Shown here piece by piece: positions 1 to 7,518 of a stretch of 64,000 nt of DNA; the stretch's first letter is position 1, and every line of letters starts with the position of its first letter. Source of the stretch: Sutcliffiella sp. FSL R7-0096 (GTDB taxonomy: Bacteria; Bacillota; Bacilli; Bacillales; Bacillaceae_I); the NCBI RefSeq assembly GCF_038595065.1, contig NZ_CP152003.1:4196001-4260000 (forward strand), read 5' to 3'. The position numbers and the translations under genes were made by a program. The notes below the pieces were generated by a model. That model ran no database searches. It saw only the letters and a program-made list of their open reading frames with translations, and was not told where the DNA came from.

Positions 1-1808
1 ACCACAAACTCATGGGCATTGGCGATTTTAGCTGCGCGCATGATTTCCTCCGGTGTCGCATCCTCCTTGGAATAAGCGATATTTTCCGATATTGTGCCAT
101 CAAATAGAAAAGTCTCCTGCAATACTACCCCGATACTCTGATGAAGTTGCTCCTGTTTTAAATTCTTTAAATCGACCCCATCCAGTAAGATCCTTCCCTC
201 ATTCGGATCATAAAAACGGGTGATCAAGTTGATCAGAGTGGATTTACCTGCTCCGGAGTGCCCAACAAGCCCGATCATTTCCCCCGGTTTCACGTCCAGG
301 TCTATATTTTTGATGACAGGTTGGTGCTTTTCATATCCAAAGGTCACTCCTTCCACTTGAACATGACCTTTAATATTATCCAAAACGATAGGATCCTTAT
401 TATCAGGGACTTCTGAAGGCGCATCAATAATTTCAAATATGCGATTAGCCGAAGAAATCGCTCTGGTAACCCAGCTGATCATCTGATTGAACCACTGCAA
501 TGGACCAAAGAACATACCAAGATAAGCAACAAATGCAAGCAAAGTACCTAGCGTTATATCATCACTTATGACGGACAAACCTCCAAAATACCAAACCAAC
601 AGCATCCCCGAACCGGTAATGAAGGAGAATAGCGGGAATACGCCTTGCCAGAGTCCATCCGTCCTCATGGTCTGACTTACAACTGCCTGATTACCATCCA
701 TATAGCGACTTTGTTCCTGCCCTTCCTGACCAAATGCCTTCACCACCCGTATCCCCTGAAGCGTATCTCCGACAATCATGTTCAACTTATTGATTGATTG
801 CCATTGCTTATACCAAAGGTGCTGCACGCGCGGCCAAATAACGATTGAGAAAATCAACACAATTGGTGACGGTAAGAGGGCGAACAAAGCAAGTTTCCAG
901 TCCAAGCTGAACATCATCACAATAATGGCAAGTAAGAGCATCACTTGCCCGATTATATATAAGACTCCATCTGTTAAAAACTGTCTGATGGATTCCGCAT
1001 CACTATTTACCCTTCCGATGAATTGTGATGTTTGCCTTCTATCGAAATAGCTCACAGAAAGGCGCATGAGAGATTGATAGATTTCTTTTCTCATATCCCC
1101 CATTATCTTGCTTCCAATCCACACACCCAATATTCCTTTTAAGAATTGCATCAGCGCAAGAACCATACCAGTGACACCTAAAAGGAGCACAAGGATGAAG
1201 AGGGAACTTCCCAGTTCTTTTGGCTCTAACACATCATCCACGATAATTTTCGTCAAGTAAGGCGGTGCCAGTTCCAAAAGCGTTGCAATCAACAAGAACA
1301 CCACAGCAAGCGTAATCTTTCCTCGATACGGATTTGTAAAATCCAATATCCTTCCTATTACCTTTTTCTTATCCACACATACAGAACAAACCTCTGTCCC
1401 CTCTTCAAAGGGGCGCTGGCACTTTTGACAAAGCTTCGGCAGATCTGCTTTGGATATCTGCGGAACTTCCTCACTTTTAGCTAGACAATTGATGAACTTT
1501 TCCGCGATTGAAAACTTTTGCATATAAGAAGAGGAACACCGCACGAGAACCTCATTTACTTCTTCATCCCCACGAGTTATGGTGAACGCCCCGGCCCCGA
1601 TAAATTGTTCCAGCTTGGCTGAACTAACGCTTTCTAACTCTACTGTCTTGAACAACTCTCCATTGTTCGAATAGAGTTGAATCACCTTATCAGAAATTGC
1701 TAGCCAGTTGTCTCCAAACTGGCCATCCACATCCATATCTGTCTTTGCTAAATATAGTAACCTTCCATCTATATGTACCTGAAAGTGACACGATTCAATA
1801 AATGACAT
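1..1808 (-). CDS. ABC transporter, fused permease/ATPase with N-terminal zinc ribbon (3' part missing)
   Basis: Type IV ABC exporter half-transporter, probably in the cytoplasmic membrane. The reading frame starts at ATG 1808 behind AAAAGGGGGAC and stays open to the window edge; about 602 residues are visible. Order of parts: an N-terminal soluble region of about 120 residues resembling the DUF1854 type that accompanies such exporters; a CxxC...CxxC zinc-ribbon-like segment near residues 126-143; a six-helix permease; then the nucleotide-binding domain with Walker A GHSGAGKST near residue 515 and Q-loop QETFLFDG. The signature and Walker B lie beyond the edge. The esterase gene ends 12 bp upstream, so the two are probably co-transcribed. 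The substrate cannot be read from sequence. Confidence 0.85.
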   Translation of the reverse strand, partial: MSFIESCHFQVHIDGRLLYLAKTDMDVDGQFGDNWLAISDKVIQLYSNNGELFKTVELESVSSAKLEQFIGAGAFTITRGDEEVNEVLVRCSSSYMQKFSIAEKFINCLAKSEEVPQISKADLPKLCQKCQRPFEEGTEVCSVCVDKKKVIGRILDFTNPYRGKITLAVVFLLIATLLELAPPYLTKIIVDDVLEPKELGSSLFILVLLLGVTGMVLALMQFLKGILGVWIGSKIMGDMRKEIYQSLMRLSVSYFDRRQTSQFIGRVNSDAESIRQFLTDGVLYIIGQVMLLLAIIVMMFSLDWKLALFALLPSPIVLIFSIVIWPRVQHLWYKQWQSINKLNMIVGDTLQGIRVVKAFGQEGQEQSRYMDGNQAVVSQTMRTDGLWQGVFPLFSFITGSGMLLVWYFGGLSVISDDITLGTLLAFVAYLGMFFGPLQWFNQMISWVTRAISSANRIFEIIDAPSEVPDNKDPIVLDNIKGHVQVEGVTFGYEKHQPVIKNIDLDVKPGEMIGLVGHSGAGKSTLINLITRFYDPNEGRILLDGVDLKNLKQEQLHQSIGVVLQETFLFDGTISENIAYSKEDATPEEIMRAAKIANAHEFV

Positions 1809-1820
1809 ATAGTCCCCCTT

Positions 1821-2576
1821 TTAGAGCTGTTGTTCAAAAAATGCCAATACCTCCTGGATATGCTTATCCCAATATCCCCAATCATGGCCACCAGGTCCAT
1901 CTGAAAAGGTTAAATCTAATCCAGCTTGGATGGCATGATCCCTGAAACGAATATTTGCTTCATAGTTATGATCTTCCGTGCCACAGCACTGATATAGCTT
2001 TGGAGTGCTTTTGCCCATACTTGAGGCAAGATGATAAAGATCATCCTTACTTCCCAATATTGGACGGTCGCCGAATATATACTTGAAATCTCTCGGGAAT
2101 GCCGGCAATCGCTCATTGATGTCCACTGAGCCTGACATGCTAGCCGCGGCTGCAAATTTATCCGGATTCCTCAATGCCACCTTAAATGCGCCATAACCAC
2201 CCATGGAAAGCCCTGCTATAAAGTTTTCCTCTCTCTTATCTGATAGGGGAAAAAAGCTTTGGGCAAGGGTGGGAACTTCCTCGCTAACAAATTTGTAAAA
2301 ATCGTACCCATGTTCCATATCTGTGTAAAAACTCCTCCCCGCAGCAGGCATCACAATCGCCCATCCCATCGCAGAGGCATAACGTTCAATGGACGTAAAT
2401 CTTGTCCAGATCGTATGGTCATCTGAAAGGCCATGCAGTAAATAGACGGTAGGGTGTTTCTTTTGTTTGACCTTTGTTGATACCCCTATTTGTGAATTTG
2501 GCTGTGGCAAGAGAACAGTCATGGAGGTGGAACATTGCAATGCCTCCGAGAAAAAATCACATGTGATCCTAGCCAT
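1821..2576 (-). CDS. Alpha/beta-hydrolase esterase (tributyrin esterase / EstA family)
   Basis: Serine esterase of the family containing lactococcal tributyrin esterase and S-formylglutathione-hydrolase-like enzymes; 251 residues, no signal peptide, so probably cytosolic. Visible motifs are the oxyanion segment LLHGLSDDHTIW, the nucleophile elbow GLSMGG, and a C-terminal GGHDW supplying the catalytic His. I chose ATG 2576 because AAAAGGATGTGA lies just upstream; the longer TTG start at 2597 would use that ribosome binding site as coding sequence. It is followed after 12 bp by the ABC exporter gene. Physiological substrate unknown. Confidence 0.85.
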   Translation of the reverse strand: MARITCDFFSEALQCSTSMTVLLPQPNSQIGVSTKVKQKKHPTVYLLHGLSDDHTIWTRFTSIERYASAMGWAIVMPAAGRSFYTDMEHGYDFYKFVSEEVPTLAQSFFPLSDKREENFIAGLSMGGYGAFKVALRNPDKFAAAASMSGSVDINERLPAFPRDFKYIFGDRPILGSKDDLYHLASSMGKSTPKLYQCCGTEDHNYEANIRFRDHAIQAGLDLTFSDGPGGHDWGYWDKHIQEVLAFFEQQL

Positions 2577-2698
2577 GATTCTCACATCCTTTTCCAATTG
2601 ATTGAAACGTTTCGACTTTAACCATTATACGAGGTGGTGAATCCGCTTTCAATATATTTTATATAGATACTATTAGTTTCTCAAATTCTATTAGTTGG

Positions 2699-2823
2699 TG
2701 ATTGGAGCGAAAGGTGGAGACTCCGGCGGGAGGTAGCGGTTGGTGGAGACCCCGCAAGCTTGCCGAGGAGGCTCCACCAGCGCCCCGCGGAAAGCGAAAC
2801 CGTTCGCGGAAATCAACAACGGT
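2699..2823 (+). repeat. Dispersed intergenic repeat, copy 1
   Basis: One of nine copies of a GC-rich repeat. It runs from TGATTGGAGCGAAAGG through GGAGACCCCGCAAGC and GAGGAGGCTCC to GGAAATCAACAACGG. The ends carry an imperfect inverted repeat (TTGATT/AATCAA) and the middle can pair GGTGGAG with CTCCACC. It lies between the divergently transcribed esterase and VOC genes. Short open frames across it are accidental. Confidence 0.85.
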
Positions 2824-2930
2824 ATAAAAGAGGTATAACCGCATTTGTCGAACGTATGTTCTTTACTTTTCAATTATTGCAAAATATAATGAAAGAGTAA
2901 GTACATACCCAATCAAAAGGAGTGTTGATA

Positions 2931-3344
2931 ATGAAGCATCAAGCTGTACCTTATCTATCATTTAACGGCAATGCAAGACAGGCACTTGAGTTTTATAAAG
3001 AAGTTTTTGAAGGTGAAATCACTGGGATCCAGACCTTTGGTGAAGCCGATTTCCCTACTCCACCGGAAGCAGACTATCTAGTCATGCACGCACGTTTTGA
3101 AAAAGGAAACCTGACACTGATGGCATCCGACTCATTCCCAGGCCAAACAGTAGAGATTGGTGGCAATGTCTCCCTTATGCTGGAGATGGAAAGCGAAGAA
3201 CAGGTTGACACCCTTTATGCACGTCTTAGTGAAAACGGGAAAGTACTGATGGAGCTTCAAGATACCTTCTGGGGAGCGCGTTACGGAAGTGTTCAAGATT
3301 TCTTTGGTGTGAAGTGGGATTTGAATTATACGAAACCGCAATAA
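2931..3344 (+). CDS. VOC family protein, PhnB-like
   Basis: Glyoxalase/bleomycin-resistance fold protein of the PhnB subgroup, 137 residues. It opens with HQAVPYLSFNGNARQALEFY, the usual first beta-alpha unit, followed by FEGEI and a closing WGARYGSVQDFFGVKWDL segment diagnostic for PhnB-like VOC proteins. These are often annotated as putative 3-demethylubiquinone methyltransferases, but a dioxygenase, isomerase or binding role is equally possible. ATG 2931 was chosen because AAAGGAG lies 8 bp upstream; the longer TTG start at 2922 overlaps that site. Repeat copies flank it on both sides. Confidence 0.85.
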   Translation: MKHQAVPYLSFNGNARQALEFYKEVFEGEITGIQTFGEADFPTPPEADYLVMHARFEKGNLTLMASDSFPGQTVEIGGNVSLMLEMESEEQVDTLYARLSENGKVLMELQDTFWGARYGSVQDFFGVKWDLNYTKPQ

Positions 3345-3394
3345 TAGGTGGCTTTGTTTAAACATACTGTTAATTTTTGCAGCAACCTAGCTTT

Positions 3395-3521
3395 TGATTG
3401 GAGCAATAGGCGAAGACTCCTGAGGGAGATAGCGTATAGGGGAGACCCCGCAGGCACAAGCCAAGGAGGCTCCCCAAACGCCTCTAGGAAAGCGAAGCCT
3501 AGTGCGGAGATCAACAGCGGT
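3395..3521 (+). repeat. Dispersed intergenic repeat, copy 2
   Basis: Same family as copy 1, running TGATTGGAGCAATAGGCGAAGA to GCGGAGATCAACAGCGG. It lies between the end of the VOC gene and the convergent Mpo1-like gene. It matches the copy at 61719-61849 most closely; both carry AGGCGAAGAC and GGGAGATAGCG. Confidence 0.85.
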
Positions 3522-3537
3522 GGTGTTTACCAGATCC

Positions 3538-3577
3538 CAAAAAAAGCTTCGAGGAACATGGAGGTTCTCGAAGCTTC
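3538..3577 (-). terminator. Rho-independent terminator of the Mpo1-like gene
   Basis: Read on the minus strand, AAGCTTCGAGAACC pairs with GGTTCCTCGAAGCTT around a short CTCCAT-containing loop, followed by a run of T. It sits just past the stop codon at 3583. Confidence 0.8.
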
Positions 3578-3582
3578 TAGGT

Positions 3583-3891
3583 TCATTTGGGCAGAATTTT
3601 TTTGCCTGATATTAGCTCAAACGTTTTTAAGAAAAACCAACTGAAACCGGCATAAAAGCCAATGAGTGGATACCTAAAGGATGCCGGCTTATTCTTTTCA
3701 AAGTAAAAGTGGCCAATCCATGAAAATATATAATGTAACAAAGCAAGCGCAAGGGTTACCCACCAATTAATAAAAAGAAAAATCCAGGCTAAGAAAGCAA
3801 AGAGAAAAGCGAAGTAGTGCAGAAGCTGATTCCATTTGTTCTCATGTGCTTTTTGGTATAATAGCAAATCATTCTTAACTTTTTCTCTCAT
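3583..3891 (-). CDS. Mpo1-like (DUF962) membrane protein
   Basis: Small membrane protein of 102 residues, in family length. The sequence shows LLLYQKAHENKWNQLLHYF near the N-terminus and HYIFSWIGHFYFEKNKPASF in the middle, with about three hydrophobic segments. This matches the Mpo1/YGL010w family, in which conserved His residues bind iron in the yeast dioxygenase of 2-hydroxy fatty acid oxidation. Activity in this organism is inferred from family only. It lies 6 bp downstream of the SDR gene on the same strand, so the two are probably co-transcribed, and it ends at a clear terminator. Confidence 0.75.
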   Translation of the reverse strand: MREKVKNDLLLYQKAHENKWNQLLHYFAFLFAFLAWIFLFINWWVTLALALLHYIFSWIGHFYFEKNKPASFRYPLIGFYAGFSWFFLKTFELISGKKILPK

Positions 3892-3897
3892 ACCTAG

Positions 3898-4629
3898 CTA
3901 TCCCTCGTAAATCATCTTTCTTGTCATGCCGCCATCCACCGTAATGTTTTCTCCATTGACAAAATTGTTTTCGGAGTCCGTTAGATACAAGCAAGCCTTT
4001 GCAATATCTTCTGGTTTCCCGACTCGATTGGAAAGATGTTGTGCATGGTCCTTATCCCTTAGCTCTTCATAATTTTCATTCTGGATCCATCCAGGTGAAA
4101 TAGCATTCACCGTAATATCCCGTTCACTTAAGGAAGCTGCCAGCGCATGCGTCAGCGCCACAATTCCGCCCTTAGTTGCAGCATATGCTTCTGAGTTCGC
4201 TTCGGACATGGACGCCCTAGTGGAGGCGATGTTAACAATAGAGCCACCATTTTTCATAAACTTAGATGCTTCTTTGGAGGCGATGAACACACTGCGCAAA
4301 TTCGTGTTGATCACGTCGTCCCAAGCGTCCACAGTAAGATCATGTAGTGGAGTAAATCGGGATACTCCTGCATTATTGATAAGGATATCAATCTGGCGGA
4401 AGTTTTTCATGGTTTTAGTCATCAAGTGTTGAATGTCCTCTTCTTTTCTGACATCCGTTTTAACGAAAAGCGCTTTGTCTCCCAGCTCCTGTTGTAGAAC
4501 CTGTCCTGCTTTTTCATCCTTGTCAGCAAGCACCACGCGTGCTCCTGCATTTACGTAGGACGTTGCGATTCCTTTGCCGATTCCATTTGCCGCACCAGTT
4601 ATGATGACCGTTTTGTTTTGGAAATCCAT
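3898..4629 (-). CDS. SDR family oxidoreductase
   Basis: Classical short-chain dehydrogenase/reductase, 243 residues. NAD(P) binding is shown by TGAANGIGKG near residue 10 and the NNAG motif; the catalytic Ser-Tyr-Lys is in IASTRAS...EAYAATKGG; the C-terminal VDGGM is typical of the FabG/glucose dehydrogenase subgroup. Substrate is not predictable. ATG 4629 has AAAGGAGG 8 bp upstream, so the longer frame to 4665 was rejected; with this start it does not overlap the upstream kinase gene, which ends at 4658. The Mpo1-like gene follows after 6 bp. Confidence 0.85.
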   Translation of the reverse strand: MDFQNKTVIITGAANGIGKGIATSYVNAGARVVLADKDEKAGQVLQQELGDKALFVKTDVRKEEDIQHLMTKTMKNFRQIDILINNAGVSRFTPLHDLTVDAWDDVINTNLRSVFIASKEASKFMKNGGSIVNIASTRASMSEANSEAYAATKGGIVALTHALAASLSERDITVNAISPGWIQNENYEELRDKDHAQHLSNRVGKPEDIAKACLYLTDSENNFVNGENITVDGGMTRKMIYEG

Positions 4630-4657
4630 AGAGATTGCCTCCTTTGAGTAGGTATTG

Positions 4658-6211
4658 CTAGCCATTACAAGGCAGAATTATTTCGACTACCGCCCCACCA
4701 TTGAGATTATTTTGGATATAAAGTTTACCATCATGAATCTCTTCTACCACGCGTTTACAGATCATTAACCCCAGGCCATTGCCGTCTTTTTTGGTTGTAA
4801 GAAATGGTTGGCCCATTCTGTGCAAAATATGGTCAGGAAAACCATTTCCGTCATCTTTAAAGCTTATCAAAACCTGATCATCACCCTGTAGTCTTACATT
4901 GATGGTGAGTTTTCCATTCTGTGCCACCGACTCCACACTATTTTTCACCAGATTGATAAATACCTGCTTCATTTGGTTACCATCACTATAGATAGGCTTA
5001 ACATCCTGAAAATCATATAGAATTTCGACATTTTTAATAATGGCGAAGCTCGATAATAATACTTCTATTTCATTGATAAGATCACGAACATCATGCCAGT
5101 CCTTTTTCTGAACGGTCGGTCTGGAGAGAACAAGGAACTCGTTGGTAATTTGATCAATCCTTTCAATTTCTTTCAACATGATTTCCGGGAAGGCACTACT
5201 TGGTCCACCTTCTTCACACAGCTGTATAAAGCCTTTTAAAGTAGTAAGGGGATTCTTTATTTCATGGGCGACTCCTGCTGCCATCTGCCCTACAATTGCA
5301 AGCTTTTCGGCATTTTGAATATAGGATTCGGTTTTCATATATTCTGTAATATCATGGAGCTGAATCAATGTCCCTTCTTGGAACGGGAAAAAATCTACCA
5401 AACATGTTCTTGTTTCGTGTTTATTTTGAAAGATAATTTTGTAATCCTGGATAACTTCCCCTTTTACATATAGGTCATGAACACGGCTCAACAACTTTAG
5501 TTCATCAATGGTGTAGAGTTCATTTTCATGAGGTAAACCTAAAATATCCCTGGCTTTAGGGTTAATCCTTACAATTTCCTTGTTTTTCTCTACCACAATA
5601 TAGCCGGTATTCGATTGTTCAAGCACCATATGGTTCATTAGATTCAAGTAGCGGTTTTTTTCCAAAAGGTCGAGTTCCCTCTGAATAGAATCTACCACTG
5701 TTTCCAAAGAAGCCATGATAAGCGGATTCGCGACCTGTATAAACGTCATCATGGAGATCGTACCAACCACTTGATTTTTATGAAATAAAGGGGCACTGTA
5801 GCATGCAGTCTGATGGAGAAAGTAATAGTAGTGTTCCTCTCCAATTATCTGAACGGGAATCCCAAGATCAAGTGCCGCTAAAACAGAGTTAACCCCTGCT
5901 TGCGCTTCACTGAATTGCACGCCTTTTTTCAGACCGACCTGATTAACAACCGTATCCTCCATGCTCGGATCGCCAAGATATTCAATAATATTACCCTTTT
6001 CGTCCGTAACCGCCACAAGTATAGGTATACCTTTGCTCTTTTCTAAAAATGTATTCATAAACAACCTGATAATATCCAATGTATCCTTGTATCCACTTTG
6101 AATCTCGGATAACTCTTCATCCGATAAGCTATTAAAAGTGGGGATGACATGTGGATCTAATTTATTGATATGGCAACGTTCGCGCATCTTTGTAATATAT
6201 TCTTCTAGCAT
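4658..6211 (-). CDS. Sensor histidine kinase with GAF-like and PAS domains
   Basis: Cytosolic histidine kinase of 517 residues with no membrane segment. Residues about 50-190 resemble the GAF-like sensor of AcoR-type regulators; about 195-300 form a PAS domain; the H-box AHEIKNPLTTLKGF places the phosphorylated His near residue 317; the ATPase domain shows NLVKNSVES, DDGNGF and TTKKDGNGLGL. The H-box and lack of a neighbouring response regulator resemble Bacillus KinA/KinE-type phosphorelay kinases, but the partner is unknown. ATG 6211 follows AAAGGATG. The SDR gene starts 28 bp downstream on the same strand. Confidence 0.85.
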   Translation of the reverse strand: MLEEYITKMRERCHINKLDPHVIPTFNSLSDEELSEIQSGYKDTLDIIRLFMNTFLEKSKGIPILVAVTDEKGNIIEYLGDPSMEDTVVNQVGLKKGVQFSEAQAGVNSVLAALDLGIPVQIIGEEHYYYFLHQTACYSAPLFHKNQVVGTISMMTFIQVANPLIMASLETVVDSIQRELDLLEKNRYLNLMNHMVLEQSNTGYIVVEKNKEIVRINPKARDILGLPHENELYTIDELKLLSRVHDLYVKGEVIQDYKIIFQNKHETRTCLVDFFPFQEGTLIQLHDITEYMKTESYIQNAEKLAIVGQMAAGVAHEIKNPLTTLKGFIQLCEEGGPSSAFPEIMLKEIERIDQITNEFLVLSRPTVQKKDWHDVRDLINEIEVLLSSFAIIKNVEILYDFQDVKPIYSDGNQMKQVFINLVKNSVESVAQNGKLTINVRLQGDDQVLISFKDDGNGFPDHILHRMGQPFLTTKKDGNGLGLMICKRVVEEIHDGKLYIQNNLNGGAVVEIILPCNG

Positions 6212-6333
6212 GCTATCATCCTTTGAGACTTGTCATTTGCTCATACTAAAAAGTATATACTACTGAGAGAGGAGTTGAAACGATGAAAGATTGGGAGTCG
6301 GGAATTTAGGTGGTTTATGGAGTTTTTTATGGC

Positions 6334-6370
6334 AAAACAAAAGACCACACTGGTAAATAGTGTGGTCTTC
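6334..6370 (-). terminator. Rho-independent terminator of ssrA
   Basis: On the minus strand AAGACCACAC and GTGTGGTCTT form a perfect stem around TATTTACCA, followed by TTGTTTTG. It begins about a dozen bases after the mature tmRNA 3' end. Confidence 0.85.
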
Positions 6371-6381
6371 TTACATTTAAA

Positions 6382-6744
6382 TGGAGACGGAGGGAGTCGA
6401 ACCCTCGTCCAGAAACATCGCCACTTGAGCATCTACGAGTGTAGTCAATATATTAGTAATTCGCTGACCGTTCCGCCTATTGACTGGCATCCTGGCAGCT
6501 AGCCTGATTGTTCTCTTCCTTTGACCTCAGACGGCGATCTCCGGCGTAGCCCACTAAGAGTGAGTCCCTGATCCTACCACATGGGCGATGGAGGGAGGAA
6601 CCGCATCAGACTGTTATTAGGCAGCTAATGCGAAGTTGTTGTTTTCTTTGCCAGTTATTATTGGCGTTGACGTTGATGACGAGGACGATCCCCCCGACTC
6701 GCAACCCAAGCTCGAACTATCCCTGTCGAATCCGTAACGTCCCC
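6382..6744 (-). ncRNA. ssrA: Transfer-messenger RNA (tmRNA)
   Basis: Trans-translation RNA that rescues stalled ribosomes with SmpB, encoded just upstream. The 5' end GGGGACGTTACGGATTCGACAGGG pairs with 3' CGTCTCC to give a 7-bp acceptor stem including the G3-U wobble read by alanyl-tRNA synthetase; the T arm shows GGTTCGACTCC. The tag reading frame lies at 6617-6652. After CGTCTCC-A the DNA continues TTTA, so the terminal CCA is not encoded and must be added after transcription. Length is 363 nt, normal for Bacillus. Confidence 0.95.
6617..6652 (-). other. ssrA: tmRNA tag reading frame
   Basis: Within tmRNA the frame reads GGC AAA GAA AAC AAC AAC TTC GCA TTA GCT GCC TAA. With the Ala carried by the tRNA-like part, the tag is A-GKENNNFALAA. 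The ALAA end is the ClpXP-type degradation signal. Confidence 0.9.
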
Positions 6745-6877
6745 TCGATTAAAATGTCCCTGTTGAAGTTTAAATCAACAAAGAGCAAAACACGAGGTTT
6801 CTACGGGAGAGATAATCAAGCCAACAAGTTGGCTATTCAATTATCAAAGCATCGCTCTGTGTATCAGCGACAACTAT

Positions 6878-6905
6878 ATTATAGCACATACAGATAACTT
6901 TGCAA
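6878..6905 (-). promoter_or_regulatory. SigA-type promoter of ssrA
   Basis: TTGCAA (6905-6900), a 16-bp spacer and TATAAT (6883-6878) on the minus strand, between smpB and ssrA. It would give a precursor with a leader of about 125 nt before the mature tmRNA 5' end. Confidence 0.75.
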
Positions 6906-6932
6906 TTGTAAGTTACTGTAAATTCCACTACT

Positions 6933-7400
6933 CTATTCCTTTTGACGTTCACGGAACGCTCTCTCAATATCACGTTTCGCTTCTTTCTTTTTCAAGTCTT
7001 CACGCTTATCATACTTTTTCTTACCTTTACCGAGTCCTATTAAAAGCTTGGCATAGCCATTCTTAAGATAGATTTTTAAAGGTACTAAAGCATATCCTTC
7101 TTCTTTTGTAAGACCGATAAGCTGATTGATTTGTTTACGATGAAGAAGCAACTTGCGTGTACGTAGCGGATCATGGTTATAACGGTTACCTTGCTCATAA
7201 GGACTGATGTGCAGATTGTGCAAGAATACTTCGCCGTTTTGCACTCTTGCAAAGGAGTCTTTCAAGTTAACTCGGCCAGCTCGCATGGATTTGATTTCTG
7301 TACCTTGCAGGACCATACCTGTTTCATAAGTCTGTTCAATGAAGTAATCGTGATTCGCTTTTTTATTGGTGCTGATGACCTTACCTTCCCCTTTTGGCAC
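6933..7400 (-). CDS. smpB: SsrA-binding protein SmpB
   Basis: Binds tmRNA and places it in the ribosomal A site. At 155 residues it is the normal length. It shows [42 protein letters not shown] and ends in the basic [22 protein letters not shown] tail typical of SmpB. The start is GTG at 7400 behind AAAGGGGGGAG. It lies between rnr and ssrA in the B. subtilis order. Confidence 0.95.
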   Translation of the reverse strand: MPKGEGKVISTNKKANHDYFIEQTYETGMVLQGTEIKSMRAGRVNLKDSFARVQNGEVFLHNLHISPYEQGNRYNHDPLRTRKLLLHRKQINQLIGLTKEEGYALVPLKIYLKNGYAKLLIGLGKGKKKYDKREDLKKKEAKRDIERAFRERQKE

Positions 7401-7465
7401 GTAGGTCTCCCCCCTTTCTTTCTAACATGGCGTAGTGAATATTTTACCAAATCCACCACCCCTCT

Positions 7466-7501
7466 ACAAGAAAGAAGAGCCTCATCTTGTAAAAAGGCTC
7501 T
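7466..7501 (-). terminator. Probable terminator between rnr and smpB
   Basis: On the minus strand AGAGCC and GGCTCT pair around TTTTTACAAGATGA, followed by the pyrimidine-rich tail TCTTTCTTGT. The tail is imperfect, so partial read-through into smpB is plausible. Confidence 0.55.
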
Positions 7502-7518
7502 CCACATCTCGAAGTTTA

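Noticed and set aside
2858-2864. GTTCTTT half site upstream of the VOC gene
   Set aside because: Unpaired half site with no partner arm; a 7-mer is expected by chance in 64 kb.
2659-2873. Two minus-strand frames across repeat copy 1
   Set aside because: Same repeat-derived open frames occur at several copies; no start signals.
3348-3644. 98-codon plus-strand frame across repeat copy 2
   Set aside because: Made of repeat sequence and the terminator of the Mpo1-like gene, with no ribosome binding site.
6628-6897. 89-codon plus-strand frame
   Set aside because: Antisense to tmRNA and its leader.
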